Source: Zavarzinella formosa DSM 19928
GTDB taxonomy: Bacteria; Planctomycetota; Planctomycetia; Gemmatales; Gemmataceae
Length of the DNA: 37,410 nucleotides
Assembly (NCBI RefSeq): GCF_000255705.1
Contig: NZ_JH636440.1
Span: 956,555 to 993,964 of the forward strand
Direction of reading: 5' to 3'
Positions 15,948 through 26,700 of this stretch are shown in pieces (position 1 is the stretch's first letter; every line of letters begins with the position of its first letter). The translations under genes and the position numbers were made by a program. The notes beneath the pieces are model-generated. The model saw nothing but the letters and a program-made list of their open reading frames with translations, searched no databases and was not told the origin of the DNA.

Positions 15948-16325
15948 CTATCTGTCCCCCAATCGCGTGAACACCATGTCCGATTCTTTGCCGAGCGGTT
16001 GATAGATTTTGCCGTCCTTCAGGGATAGATTCTTCCAGTCTTGCAATATTTTGCCGTCGTTGGTCAGCGTCAGCGTGGTGCCCTTGAGAAAGTAAGAGCC
16101 TTTGAACTCGGTCGGGCCGTTCTTCCAGAAATAGGTTCCGTCGTCCTTGAACTCAATTGTGCCGCTGCTGACGTTGTTAAACGCCGTCTTGTTCTTCGGC
16201 GGGGCTTTGAGCACGCTCGCCATCGACCACTTGCCAACCAAGAACTTGGCATCCAGTTTGTCAGCGGCGTTCGCCAATCCGGCCGTCAGCCCGACGAACA
16301 CCATTCCGGCCAAAATCATGCGCAT
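15948..16325 (-). CDS. Secreted lipocalin-like small protein
   Basis: A protein of 125 residues with a signal peptide (residues 1-20, MRMILAGMVFVGLTAGLANA) and a GAGGGG ribosome site. The mature domain follows the pattern of short lipocalin-like beta-barrels found as paralogous families in Gemmata: LVGKWSMASV at the start, GTIEFKDDGTYFWKNG, KGSYFLKGTTLTLTNDGKI and a closing MVFTRLGD. The ligand is unknown. The assignment to that paralogous family is from memory of pattern and was not searched. Confidence 0.75.
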   Translation of the reverse strand: MRMILAGMVFVGLTAGLANAADKLDAKFLVGKWSMASVLKAPPKNKTAFNNVSSGTIEFKDDGTYFWKNGPTEFKGSYFLKGTTLTLTNDGKILQDWKNLSLKDGKIYQPLGKESDMVFTRLGDR

Positions 16326-16418
16326 GGATTATCCCCTCGTTGAAACCGTTTGGGTGGTCGGGCACGGTGAGAATACTTTAGCGATTGGAATCGCCCCCGC
16401 CAGTTTGGAGGGCAGGGG

Positions 16419-16609
16419 CCGCAAAGACACAAAGTTTCACGAAGAAGATTTTTGAAGAACCAATTCTTCATTCTTCTCTGTGAAACTTTGTGTGACCTTC
16501 GCGACTTTGTGGTTGGTCTTCCGTCTTTTGATTTCTTAATCGAACTTTGCTTGTCGTTTTGGTTTTCTTTGTGAAACTTTGTGTGACCTTCGCGTCTTTG
16601 TGGTTAGTG
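16419..16609. repeat. CACAAAGTTTCAC-family inverted repeat, with an extra copy
   Basis: The left arm (GCAAAGACACAAAGTTTCAC..., 16419-16450) is complementary to the right arm (TGTGAAACTTTGTGTGACC..., 16472-16513). A further copy of the right arm lies at 16565-16609. It occupies most of the 304-base gap between the metalloprotease gene end (16630) and the lipocalin-like gene start. The same family is at 34832-34960. No gene was seen in this gap. Confidence 0.8.
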
Positions 16610-16629
16610 CCTTTCTCTTTCTCACCAAA

Positions 16630-19272
16630 TCAAGGCTGCACATTGACCGTCGCGCCCAAAACTTTGGCGATTTGTTCCTTGGCCTCTTCCCAGTGGGCGC
16701 GGGTGGTGGGGTCTTTCTCAGCGGCGATGGCCAGGTTCATCCGGGCGGTGATCTCTCGCAGGTGCATCCGGGCGAGACTTTTCGCGTCCGGAACGCTTCC
16801 CCGCAGCGTCAGGCGGGTGAGTTCGGCCAGATAAGCCCGTTGCAAGTTGCGGCGGATCACCGAGGATTTTTCCGTCGCCGGTTTGTCCCCGTTGGGGAGG
16901 TCGGCGAAGGTTGCGTCCGTCAATGATTGCAGCACTTCCGCGATGGTAAGCGGCGGCTCGGATTTGTCCGACTTGTTGGCCAGGTCCTGAATCCGCGCCA
17001 AGTTGCCGTCGTTGGTCAGTTCCCGCACGGCGACTCGCTGGATGCCGAGGATGCGGTCGTTCAGGGGGAAGTTGACCCCCATCATGAAAATTTGCTCGTT
17101 GCCCCAATGGAGCCATCGGTCGGCGGCCAGTTTCCGCAGGAGTTCCGGCGGGAAGTTGAACGGCTTGTCCGTGAACACCTTTTCCTGAAGGAACTTCAAC
17201 GCCTCCCGCTGCTTGGCCGCCTTCACCGGAATGAACGGGTCGCGGGCGTTGTTGTCTCCCTTGTGGTCGCGGTAAGTGTGTTCGCCGCCGACAAATTGCG
17301 AGGCGAGGAACGAGGCGTTGCCGTATTGTTGCAAGAGGGTTGAGAAAGCCACGCGGGCGCGTTGATAGCCTTCCCCCTTGTCCACCACCCGCTCGGCCAG
17401 CCCTTTCATGAGCTCTTCGCTCAGGGCCATGCGGTCTTGGGCGAACTTCAGAGGATCGGCCCCGAGATCCCATTGGTTGATGTGCGGGTCGGCAGTGATG
17501 AGGTCTTCATCCGTCCCGTAGTCGAGCCCCGGCTCGGCCGAGCGGCTGGCGATCTTGCCGAGGTCGTCGCGTTCGCCATCGGTCCCGCCGCCGAGGGGCT
17601 TGTAGCCGTATTCGATGGCCCAATAGTCATACGGCCCGATGGTGGAAGTGAAGAAGTCTCCTTGCTTCACTCCCTTGGGGGCGAGGTTCACCGGGGTGTA
17701 ATCCATCACGCTGCCGGTGAGGCCCTGCTTGCGGGTCACGTCCAGATTGTTGAGTTGATCGTTCTTCAACATCGTGGAAGCCTTGAAATTGTGCCGCAGG
17801 CCGAGCGTGTGGCCGACTTCGTGCATCACGGTTTCCTTGATGGCCTGCTGCACCAGTTCATCCGGCAGCTTGTCCCCCGGCTTCAAATCCACGCGGGCGG
17901 CGACAGCGGCGAGGGCCAGCCCCAGTTCGCTTTGCTTGTGCGAGGCACACTGACACAACCCGGAGCGATATGCCTTGAACTGGTTCCGCAACATGGCATA
18001 CGGATCGGGCGTGGCGGTTTTGTCCGTGCTTCCTCCGGCGACGAGGGCCGAGGTTCGCGGCACATTCCAGCCCCGCTTGGAGGCTTGGATCGGGCTGTCC
18101 GGCTCCATCGTGTAACCGGCGTCGTTCTTGAAAATCTGCTGGTCGCGTTTGTAGAAGCGGACCATGCTGGCGTCGAAGATAATGTCCGCGTCGATGATTT
18201 CCCCGGTGAACGGGTTGGCTCGCGATGGCCCCATTGCGTAACTCAGGTCGGTCGTGATCCAGCGGAAGGTGCTGTAATTCACGTCCTCCGCGTCGAACTC
18301 TTCGTTCTCCTGCTGCCGGACTTCGATGGCGTCGCGGAAGCCGATCTTTTCAAATGCCTTGTTCCATTCGAGAATCCCCTCCCGCACGGAGGCCCGGTAT
18401 TCGTCCGGCACGGATTTCTCGATCCAGAAGACAATCTTCTTCTTGGGGGGAACCAGCTTGGCCCCCTCCTTCCACGGCGAATTGTCCACCCGCTCCAATC
18501 GCCAGCGGTTGATGTAACGGACAAACGATGTGTCCCGGCTGTCCGAGGAGAAATCCTTGACGGCCGAGACGAAGTAGCCCACGCGGTCGTCGGCCTGCCG
18601 GGAGTTGTAGCCGTGGTCCGGCAGTTCCACGATGCCGTATTGCAGGATGACGGTGTTGCCACGACGATCAATCACGGAATCATCGGCCGGCCCGCCGGTG
18701 AAGACGGCCGACACTTGCAACTCGACATTGCGGGGGAAAGCCTTGATCTTGTTCCACGTCGTCCGGTTGGCGTCGAGGTTTCCGAACGACACGTCGGCGA
18801 TGTTGCTGAAGAAAATGTCGTTGAAATCCAGCAGCACCGATTGCCGGCCCGGATGGACGGATTTGATGCGCAGGGCCATCAGCACGGAATCGGTGTAGGT
18901 CGTCTCGACGGCCCGCGCCACCGGCCCGGCCCCGCTGCGGTAACGCACGTTTCGGCGAATGAGATGAATCTTGTCTCCCACGCGCTTGAAGGCGATCACC
19001 CATTGTTCGTCGTTATTGAGGATGTGCCCGGCCTGATCCATGCCCCCCCGCGCCAGTGAGATAGCGAGCAGAAAATTCCGGTCCAGTTGGAACGGCATGA
19101 TCTCCGCGTATAGCCGGTCTTCTTTTTGATAAAGCTTGAACAGCCCCTCCGAAACCTTCGCCCCGGCGACCACCTTGTCGAAGTCCTCAAACTTGGGATG
19201 TTCATCGGCAACGGCAAGAAAAGGCAGAGCCAAAAGGGCGAAAAGGGAGGAAAAACCAGCCAGACGAATCAT
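16630..19272 (-). CDS. Secreted zinc metalloprotease of the met-zincin type (DUF5117/DUF5118)
   Basis: An 880-residue protein with a signal peptide (residues 1-22, MIRLAGFSSLFALLALPFLA) when started at the ATG at 19272. Segments match the arrangement of DUF5118, DUF5117 and a zinc-protease domain: YAEIMPFQLDRNFLLAISLARG near the N-terminus, SVLMALRI, WKIEKSVPDEYRASVREGILEWNKAFEKIGF-type text in mid protein, then the zincin motif HEVGHTLGLRHN at residues 484-495 (His484, Glu485, His488, His494) and SVMDYTPVNLA, which provides the Met-turn. It is expected to act outside the cytoplasm on peptides or proteins. It is a single gene, downstream of a dispersed repeat. Confidence 0.9.
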   Translation of the reverse strand: MIRLAGFSSLFALLALPFLAVADEHPKFEDFDKVVAGAKVSEGLFKLYQKEDRLYAEIMPFQLDRNFLLAISLARGGMDQAGHILNNDEQWVIAFKRVGDKIHLIRRNVRYRSGAGPVARAVETTYTDSVLMALRIKSVHPGRQSVLLDFNDIFFSNIADVSFGNLDANRTTWNKIKAFPRNVELQVSAVFTGGPADDSVIDRRGNTVILQYGIVELPDHGYNSRQADDRVGYFVSAVKDFSSDSRDTSFVRYINRWRLERVDNSPWKEGAKLVPPKKKIVFWIEKSVPDEYRASVREGILEWNKAFEKIGFRDAIEVRQQENEEFDAEDVNYSTFRWITTDLSYAMGPSRANPFTGEIIDADIIFDASMVRFYKRDQQIFKNDAGYTMEPDSPIQASKRGWNVPRTSALVAGGSTDKTATPDPYAMLRNQFKAYRSGLCQCASHKQSELGLALAAVAARVDLKPGDKLPDELVQQAIKETVMHEVGHTLGLRHNFKASTMLKNDQLNNLDVTRKQGLTGSVMDYTPVNLAPKGVKQGDFFTSTIGPYDYWAIEYGYKPLGGGTDGERDDLGKIASRSAEPGLDYGTDEDLITADPHINQWDLGADPLKFAQDRMALSEELMKGLAERVVDKGEGYQRARVAFSTLLQQYGNASFLASQFVGGEHTYRDHKGDNNARDPFIPVKAAKQREALKFLQEKVFTDKPFNFPPELLRKLAADRWLHWGNEQIFMMGVNFPLNDRILGIQRVAVRELTNDGNLARIQDLANKSDKSEPPLTIAEVLQSLTDATFADLPNGDKPATEKSSVIRRNLQRAYLAELTRLTLRGSVPDAKSLARMHLREITARMNLAIAAEKDPTTRAHWEEAKEQIAKVLGATVNVQP

Positions 19273-19374
19273 GAAGCGAATCTCCGATGGGCGACACCTG
19301 TAAGGTATCGACAAATCCGGTTATTCCGCAAGGGCAGGATGGGGAGTTTTGGAAAGGTGGGTTATTCGTCATCT

Positions 19375-19550
19375 GGCGAGCCGGGCGGCGTCAGCCCCCG
19401 GAGACAATCACTCACCAAAGGCTCAGGCAATTGAACGGTGACTGTTTCATGGCGAGCCGGGTGGCGTCAGCCCCCGGAGGTGGCCACCGTTTGATCGCTC
19501 AAGCCTTTGGTGAGTGACTGCCTCCGGGGGCTGACGCCACCCGGCTCGCC
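19375..19550. repeat. Nested repeats of the GGCGAGCC family (three copies)
   Basis: Copies in the plus orientation at 19375-19403 and 19451-19480, and one in the minus orientation at 19521-19550. The second and third form a perfect 30-bp inverted repeat. The first copy is also complementary over a longer stretch (including ATCACTCACCAAAGG) to 19490-19550. This suggests an element inserted into or rearranged with an older copy. It occupies the gap between the metalloprotease start and the membrane protein gene end. Confidence 0.8.
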
Positions 19551-19565
19551 GGTCCTTGAGTGGCT

Positions 19566-19949
19566 TCAAACACCATCACTCATCGCCATTTTTGTGGTGA
19601 CGGAAATCAGGGCCGTCAGAAACAAAATCAAGAAATCAAACGCCCATCCCAGCCACCAATAACGCCCCCATACCCAAGGAGAGGCCACCATCACCACCGC
19701 CGATAGTCCAAGATGGACAAGGAGCAAGATGTCCACTGCCTGAGCATGCCAAGGATAAGGATTCAGAAGGACCTGACGTTGAGGCGGATACCCAAAGACG
19801 ATCCCCAAAAAGAATATTTGAACGGGGCAAATCGCCAAGGCTGTGAACCAAGCCAACCGGCAACGACTGCTTTGCATCCACAACAAAGCCGATTTGTCCT
19901 GGGGCGAATCCGAATAGTCCTCAATGAGTTGTTTGGTGTCGTTTGTCAT
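19566..19949 (-). CDS. Small three-helix membrane protein
   Basis: A protein of 127 residues from the ATG at 19949, with an AAGGAG ribosome site. After a hydrophilic N-terminus (residues 1-30) come three transmembrane segments: ~31-54 (WFTALAICPVQIFFLGIVF), ~68-92 (AVDILLLVHLGLSAVVMVA) and ~98-118 (WLGWAFDFLILFLTALIS). No domain was recognised. It is probably a single gene. Confidence 0.7.
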   Translation of the reverse strand: MTNDTKQLIEDYSDSPQDKSALLWMQSSRCRLAWFTALAICPVQIFFLGIVFGYPPQRQVLLNPYPWHAQAVDILLLVHLGLSAVVMVASPWVWGRYWWLGWAFDFLILFLTALISVTTKMAMSDGV

Positions 19950-20062
19950 GCGGTGATCTCCTTGCCCAAAAACGTGCTCAAGGATACAGGCCGGTCGTGG
20001 CCATCGTCGCTCCAAGGGCTATCCCGGTTGAGCCTTTGTTTCTGATATGCAAATGATCTGAG

Positions 20063-20515
20063 TCACTCATACAAACCGTACACATCCCAAGTCGGATCGC
20101 TCGCCACGTAGTGTTGAACCTCATGATCCCCGGCGGCGGCCTCCGCAGCCTTCACCGCCCCGGCGGCGTCGGCTTCCGACCGGATGTAGAAGACAAACTC
20201 CCTCATTCCGTTCGTGGTAATCGCCAAGACCAGCACGCCCCGGCGCGACGGCGTCAATGCCCCGCGCAGGGCGTCCTCGATCTGGTCGAGTTCCTCAATC
20301 TCATCCGGTTCCGGAAGTCCCTCTGGGGAAGGCCGCAACAGGGGAATCGCGATCCCCAGTCGGAACGACAACTCCGGGTGCCCCTTGAACGGGGCCGCCC
20401 CGGTGTGACGCCGGATAAACATCGGCGCCCCTTCGCTTTCGCCCCGCAGGATGGCCCAATTGTCATCCGAAAACGAGGAGAGAGGAAGATGCTTCTTCTT
20501 TCCAAACGGCCACAT
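20063..20515 (-). CDS. DUF695-domain protein
   Basis: A protein of 150 residues from the ATG at 20515 (MWPFGKKK). Its order of motifs matches DUF695: WAILRGESEGAPMFIRRHTG, LSFRLGIAIPL, a long acidic EIEELDQIEDALRGAL helix, VLVLAITTNGMREFVFYIRS, and a C-terminal HYVASDPTWDVYGLYE. DUF695 is found in many bacteria, including near enzymes of unknown role; its biochemical function is not known. The gene is single. Confidence 0.8.
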   Translation of the reverse strand: MWPFGKKKHLPLSSFSDDNWAILRGESEGAPMFIRRHTGAAPFKGHPELSFRLGIAIPLLRPSPEGLPEPDEIEELDQIEDALRGALTPSRRGVLVLAITTNGMREFVFYIRSEADAAGAVKAAEAAAGDHEVQHYVASDPTWDVYGLYE

Positions 20516-20793
20516 GGCAGCCCTTTCTTTTGCCTCATGACTAACCGGAGTTGATTGGACACCCATGACGAGGCCCCGGAAACGCCGAACGACCTGACCC
20601 GCTTGCCAGGGCCGAAAAACGCCTTGCTCATTTCACCGCCGCCAAGATCGCCGGTCAACGAGAATGTTGGGTTTGGCGCATGGTTGTCGCCAATTGGCCC
20701 AAACAAGGGAGAACGATTCGCTGTCGGCCGGGCGGGCATAAGACATTCAATGGGTTCTGATTCGCCGGGTCGCTTTCGCAAGGGAATCTTTCC

Positions 20794-22098
20794 ATGAACA
20801 TTCGCTGGCTGTTGTGTTGCTGGCTTCTCGCAGCGGGCGTTCTTCCGGCGGCGGACCGGCCGAATGTGTTGTTCATCCTTGCGGACGACCAGCGGTGGGA
20901 CACCATCCGGGCCTTGGGCAATCCGGAGATCCAAACCCCAAACCTCGATCAATTGGCGGAGCGGGGATTCGTCTTTCGCAATGCGTATTGCCAGGGAGGA
21001 ATGGTCCCGGCCGTGTGCGTGCCCAGCCGGACCATGTTGATGACGGGCCGGTCCCTGTTTCACATTCCCGCCGGTAATGCGAAGACTTATGACAAGCCAA
21101 CTTTGGGCGGGGTATTTCGGCAGGCCGGTTATGCCACGTTGTTTGTCGGAAAGCGGGACAACAGTTTTCTGGCGGGAAACGAGGCGTTTGAGAAGGTGAT
21201 TTATCACACCGCCCCGATGACCGAGCGGGCGGGGCAAAGTCGCTTCATGGCCGAATCGGCCATCAAATGGCTGAAGGAACAGCCAGCGGGGAAAAAGCCT
21301 TTTTTCATCTATCTCGGGCCGCCCGTGCCGCATGATCCCCGGCTGGCTCCGGAGGAATTTGTCAAACTCTACGACCCGGAGAAATTGACCCTCTCGCCGA
21401 ATTTCATGCCACAACATCCGTTCGACAATGGCGAATTGAAAGTGCGCGACGAGTTATTGGCCCCGATCCCGCGAACGCCCGCTGACATGAAAAAACATCT
21501 CGCGGACTATTACGCGACCATTAGTAACCTCGATCATCATGTCGGCCGGATTATCGTCCAACTGAAGGAGTCCGGCGAACTGGACAAGACCATCGTGGTC
21601 TTCACCAGCGATCAGGGGCTGGCCGTCGGCGGTCGGCACGGGCTGATGGGGAAACAGAACCTATACGAACATTTCAAATCCCCGCTCATCATCGCCGGGC
21701 CGGGCATCCCGAAGGGAAAAAGCGACGCCCTTGCGTATCTCTTTGACCTTTTCCCCACGTTATGCGACGCGACCGGGACGGAGATTCCCAAAGTGTGCGA
21801 GGGAAGCAGCCTGATGCCGGTGGTCACCGGAAAGAAAGCGGCCGTGCGGGAAACCCTCTTCGGGGCGTATCGAAACTGTCAGCGGATGGTGCGGGATGAG
21901 CGTTGGAAGTTGATCGCCTACAACGCGGGCGGCGACAAGCACACCCAATTGTTCGATCTGAACGCGGACCCTGACGAATTGAAAAATCTTGCCGATGAAC
22001 CCGCGCACAAGACCACTCGTGAACGGATGGAAAAACTGCTGGCGGCCGAGCGGAAAAAGTTCGGAGACCCGGTTGATTTCGATTCGCAGAAAAAATGA
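20794..22098 (+). CDS. Secreted type I sulfatase
   Basis: Hydrolyses sulfate esters, probably on sulfated glycans, outside the cytoplasm. The product is 434 residues with a signal peptide (residues 1-20, WLLCCWLLAAGVLPAA). The alkaline-phosphatase-fold sulfatase layout is clear: RPNVLFILADDQRWDT (metal-binding Asp pair), then CVPSRTMLMTGR with Cys75, the cysteine converted to formylglycine, then FFIYLGPPVPHDPR, the TIVVFTSDQGLAVGGRHGLMGKQNLYEH segment with metal and substrate residues, and TQLFDLNADPDELKNLADEP at the end. Conversion needs a separate formylglycine-generating enzyme, absent from the window. Sulfatases are expanded in planctomycetes. Its size resembles iduronate-sulfatase-like members, but the substrate is unknown. 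Confidence 0.93.
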   Translation: MNIRWLLCCWLLAAGVLPAADRPNVLFILADDQRWDTIRALGNPEIQTPNLDQLAERGFVFRNAYCQGGMVPAVCVPSRTMLMTGRSLFHIPAGNAKTYDKPTLGGVFRQAGYATLFVGKRDNSFLAGNEAFEKVIYHTAPMTERAGQSRFMAESAIKWLKEQPAGKKPFFIYLGPPVPHDPRLAPEEFVKLYDPEKLTLSPNFMPQHPFDNGELKVRDELLAPIPRTPADMKKHLADYYATISNLDHHVGRIIVQLKESGELDKTIVVFTSDQGLAVGGRHGLMGKQNLYEHFKSPLIIAGPGIPKGKSDALAYLFDLFPTLCDATGTEIPKVCEGSSLMPVVTGKKAAVRETLFGAYRNCQRMVRDERWKLIAYNAGGDKHTQLFDLNADPDELKNLADEPAHKTTRERMEKLLAAERKKFGDPVDFDSQKK

Positions 22099-22211
22099 GT
22101 TTTTCAGTTTGCCAGATCACGGTCTTCGTTCATGCCAAACGGTATTGATGCTTTTCGCCTCAATCGCTCCCTTGAGGCGAAAACTGTTGGCCGACGCGAA
22201 TGAATCCGAGA

Positions 22212-23618
22212 TTAATCCCCCAAGTTCACGCCCATCTTCTCCCGCAACTCCCGGCGTTTGGCCGCGTCGCCGGCGGCCCGGATGAAATGCACCAAGTCCC
22301 AGAGGCGGGATTGGCCCGCTTCCTTTTCGGCCTCGGTCGGCTTCAGGTGCTTGTGGCTTGGCATCCCGACACCGGGGATGCCACAATAGAGCCGGGCGTA
22401 CAAGTCTTGCGGGTCTTTGCTGACTCGGTAAGTCCCCTGCAGCAGATTACGCGGCCGGGTCATGCCGCCCCAAGCGTCGAATTGGTAGAGGGCGTTTCGG
22501 CCGTAATTCAGGTGGCAGGCGGTGCAGCCCCCTTGGGTGGCGTCGAGGAAGATCCGGTGCCCTCGGGCGGCCGCCTCCAGCCGTTGGGCGGGGGTGGCAT
22601 ACGGGTCCGGTTGCATGTCGAGCGGCTGTTCGTTGCTTCTTGCCCAGATTTTCAGAATATTGTCCAACGAAGAGAACAACATCTTCTCGGATTCGGCCGG
22701 GGCATAGTCATCGGCCTTGCGTTTGTCGGCGGCGGTCTTCATCAATTGAAATTCGCTCTCGCCCCGGATGCTTAGGAACATCACATAGCTGACCAGTTCT
22801 TCAATTTGGTTGGGCCGCAATCCGGCGAAGGAGGGCATCGCGGAGCCATCCAGCCCGTTGCGGATGGTGCGGGCCAGATCCGACCGGCGCGGTTTGGTCC
22901 CGGCGTCGTTCGGCTCGGCGGTGATGAACTTGAAGATCCCGCTGCGATAATCGCGGGGGAGCGGAATCAGGAACTTGCCTCCGGGACCGTTCCCGTCGCC
23001 GGTCGCCCCGTGGCATTGCTGGCAGTAGTTGCGAAACAGGTCGCCCCCTTTTTTCAGCATCTCCGGCTCCAGCCACAAATCGGTGACGGCCTTCTCGATG
23101 CCGGCCGAGGCTTTTTGCCAGCCCTCGATCACCTTCAAGTCTTCCTTGAGGCTAGCTTTCTCGTCAGCGTCTTTGGTCTTGTCAATGGTCTCTTTCATCC
23201 GCTTCAGACGGTCGGCGATGGCCGCTTCGCCCATGCCGACATGCGGTTCGGCCGGGGTGCCGAAGAGATTGTCCAAGCCGGTTTGGATTAGCGGTCGCGG
23301 ATCGGTTTCGAGATGTTTGAAGACTTTGGTGGTGAGGATCGCCGAGCTTTTCACTTCGGGAATGAGCAACGCCGCGTCCCCCTGAAGCGAATCGAGCGGC
23401 TGATCCAGAAAACTCAACGGCGGCTGCCCCGGAAGATACCAGCCCGTTGGCGTTCCCTTCGGGGCGCTCAACACCATCCAATCGCTTCGCACGGGGAAGT
23501 TTGCTTCCACGGGCGTCTGGCGAATCGGGTCCGGCGATGGCTTGATGCAACCGACGACCAACAGCGCCGCGACGGGGGTGATGAGGGAGAGCGAAATCGC
23601 CGACAGGCGCGAAAGCAT
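22212..23618 (-). CDS. Diheme cytochrome c lipoprotein
   Basis: A 468-residue protein from the ATG at 23618. Its signal peptide ends in a lipobox (residues ~19-22, VVGC), so it is probably a lipoprotein. Two heme-binding motifs are CQQCH (residues 199-203) followed by GATGDGNGPGGKF, and CTACH (residues 365-369). A MPSFAGLRPNQIEELVSYVMFLSIRG segment after the first gives the methionine ligand and matches class I cytochrome c domains; GMPSHKHLKPTEAEKEAG serves after the second. It is an electron carrier for the periplasmic side. The gene is divergent from the PQQ-like protein gene, with 102 bases between them. A frame open further upstream runs antisense to that gene and is not real. Confidence 0.9.
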   Translation of the reverse strand: MLSRLSAISLSLITPVAALLVVGCIKPSPDPIRQTPVEANFPVRSDWMVLSAPKGTPTGWYLPGQPPLSFLDQPLDSLQGDAALLIPEVKSSAILTTKVFKHLETDPRPLIQTGLDNLFGTPAEPHVGMGEAAIADRLKRMKETIDKTKDADEKASLKEDLKVIEGWQKASAGIEKAVTDLWLEPEMLKKGGDLFRNYCQQCHGATGDGNGPGGKFLIPLPRDYRSGIFKFITAEPNDAGTKPRRSDLARTIRNGLDGSAMPSFAGLRPNQIEELVSYVMFLSIRGESEFQLMKTAADKRKADDYAPAESEKMLFSSLDNILKIWARSNEQPLDMQPDPYATPAQRLEAAARGHRIFLDATQGGCTACHLNYGRNALYQFDAWGGMTRPRNLLQGTYRVSKDPQDLYARLYCGIPGVGMPSHKHLKPTEAEKEAGQSRLWDLVHFIRAAGDAAKRRELREKMGVNLGD

Positions 23619-23720
23619 GGGGGATACCTGAATTCTCCGGAAACCTCTTGGCGACTTCCCAAACAGTTTTCCAAAGAAAATTCTTGTCCGGACGGACGAA
23701 TCGTCAAGAATGAAGATCGC

Positions 23721-26700
23721 ATGACCAACAATGCCATTTTGCCGAACCCCGACCTTTCCCCCGCGACCAGCAAGCGGGGACGCCGTGTTGTCGGCCTTTT
23801 TCTTCAGGCAACCATCGTTGCCTTCTGCTTCCTGATCGCCCCCCGCGACATCTCCTCCCAGCCGAAGGAACGGCCCGTCGTCGATAACCCGACGGCCAAT
23901 CAGATCGCCGAGGCCGTCGAGAAGGGCAAGGCCGAGAAGTGGCTGGATGCCATCGAACAATTGCAACGAGTGATGGACACCGCCGGGGATGAGCTGGTCC
24001 CGGCCGACAAGCACCGGCAGATTCCGGCCCGGTGGGTGGCGCAGGGGCATTTGTCCCGGTTGCCGCCGATGGCGTTGAAACTGTACCGGCAACGGGTGGA
24101 CGGCCAGGCCGCCCGACGGGTGGTCGAGGCGAAGAAGGCGCCGTCGTCGGCCGGATTGCACCTGATCCTTGCGGAGATGTTCAACAGCGCCGCCTCCGAG
24201 GAGGCGATTTTGGAACTGGCCCGGCGGGCCTTCGCGGCCGGGAATCTTGAAGAGGCGGCTCATTACTGGCGAATGCTGCTGCCCGGTTCGCCGGACGACG
24301 GCGAGCTTCATTTTCCGCAACCACAGACAACCGCCGCCGCCATCAAGGCCCGGCTGATTTTGGTTCAACTCTATCGCGGGGAGCGTGACGAAGCGGCCGT
24401 CGCCATCGAAGCGTTGAAGAAGGAATCTCCGGACGCGGGCGGCCTGCTGGCTGGCAAGACGGCCAAGTACGTTGATACGCTGTCGGCCCTGCTGGCCAAA
24501 CCCGAACAAAGCACGTTGCCGCATTCGACGCCGGAACCGGGGTGGAACACCTTCGCCGGGCAGCCAAGCCGCGACGGCAATATCCACGCCCCGCTGCCGT
24601 ACTTCTGGCCGGACCAGCCGACTTGGAAGAGTCCGCTGCCGTTCCCCCGGCCCGGCCGGCTGGAGGAATCGCCGGTGAACCCGTTCCACCGGAACGCGCT
24701 GGCGTTTTACCCGGTGGTCGGCCCTTCGGAGGCGTTGGTCGCCGATGGAAAGAATGTCTGGTCTGTGAATTTGAAGCACGGGGCCACGACGCCGATTTAC
24801 GCCTTCCTTGGCGGCACGAACACAATCATCCCGAGCGCCCGCGATGTGCGGCACTCGATGACCATCCACGGCCGCAAGGTTTACGCCCGGTTGGGCGACC
24901 AAGCCTTGAAGCCGCCGTTGGGCGAGGATGCCCCCAAACCCAAAAGCGAGATTGTCGCTCTCGGGCCGCGAACCGCCGAATCCCCGAATCGCAAGCCGCT
25001 GTGGAAACTTTCCCCGCCGACGGTCCCGGAATCGTGGACCATCTGGGAAGGCTGCCCGATTGTGACGAATGAACACATCGTTGCCATGTTCTGGCGGCAG
25101 GCCGGGGGCGAAACCGTCGCCGGAGTGGTGTGCTATCGGCAGGCCGAGGCGGGCGAGGTTCCCGAACTGCTCTGGCAGCGAATCGTCGGCAAGTCCGGCG
25201 GGGAACCGAACTCCGAATACCGCTCGCGACACGAACTGCTGACGCTGGCGAATGGAACCATCCTCGTCTCTCCGCAAGCCGGAAGCGTGATGGCCCTTGA
25301 TCTCCGCACCGGGCAACCGGCGTGGGAGTTCCGCTATCAAAGCGACGACCGGGCGGCGTTGCCGCGTTACCGCGACTTGTGCCCGCCGTTGGCTTCCGAG
25401 GGGAAAATCTTCGTCGCCCCGGCCGACAGCGATCATCTGTTCTGTCTGGACGCGTTCACCGGCCGGTTGATCTGGGAACGCGAAAACGTGGAGGTTTGTC
25501 ATCTGCTCGGCGTCGCCAGGGGGCGGTTGATCGCCACCTTCGGCGGGGCGTTGAAAGGTCTGCGCGGCTTGAACACCCGCACCGGGGCCGACAGCGGGAC
25601 GGATGGATGGACCCTGCACGATCAAACCGGAGAAATCACCTTCGGCCGGGGACTGGTCACCGATGAGGCCGTCGTCTGGCCCACCCGGAATGGCTTGCTG
25701 TTTGTCAGCCCCGAGGACGGCCGGCCGCTGCGGTTGCCGGTTTCGGGAAGTTTCGGGAATCTGGTCTTCGCCGAGGGTTGTCTGCTGGTGGCGACTGGCA
25801 CGGAACTATGGTGTTACGCGGCCGAGGAAAAAGCCCCGGCCAAGAAAGCCGACATCGACGCCCTGCCCCCCGACAAGATGCTTTGGAACGCGGAAGGCCG
25901 GCCGATCCGGGCCGGGCAGCTTCGCCCGAATGAAGGCCCGATGCCCAAGCCGGACGATATGAACGACGCCCCGGCGACGATCCCCCCAAGTTTGCTGGAA
26001 GCCCCGCTTGATCGCCGACTGGTCTCCCGAATCAATGATCCGGCGTTGCGAATCCTCGCGGAATCTCCCCGCCTTATCGCCATCGGGGAACAACTTCACA
26101 TCGGAACCCAATCAATCCCGAACCCCGTCCGGCACGAAATCACCTTCGCCGGTGAAACCGCGAAGGCCATCATCCTCGCCGGGCCTGCCGGGTTCACCGC
26201 CCTGCACCCGAACCGGCTCACGGTGATGTGGGAGTTGCTTCTCGACGCCAACGCCCCCCGGCTGACATTGCCCGGTCGGCCGCTATTGCCGCTGGCTTCC
26301 GGCGCGGAACCATCAACAACCTTTGATGCGTTCACGCTGACGGAAGAAGGTTTGTTTGTTGTCCATGATTCCCATGATCTGCTTTGTTATTCGCCGGTCA
26401 CCGGGAATTTAAAATGGGGCCGCCGGACGGAGGAATTGCATCCTCGTGTGTCGTTCACGGCTTCTTGGAACCCGCATGTCGCCCGTTCGGGCAAACACTT
26501 GGCGGCCCAATCCTCCACCGGCGTGGTCGGCCTGTTGGACGCGGAAACGGGCGATGTTCGCCATGTGATGAAAGCCCCGGCCAAGCCGTGGATCGAACCG
26601 CCCGTCTCCCCCGAGGCAGGCCGATTCATCTGGCCGATGGAAGACAGCTTGTTGCTGTTCGATGCGATCCGCAACGAACCGGTTGCCAAATACGAAATCC

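Noticed and set aside
17362-19059. Long plus-strand open frame (565 codons)
   Set aside because: It is antisense to the metalloprotease gene with its signal peptide and zinc motif; its own translation has no recognisable domain.
23619-25625. Upstream extension of the cytochrome c frame
   Set aside because: It runs antisense to the PQQ-type propeller gene. The lipoprotein signal peptide at 23618 marks the real start.
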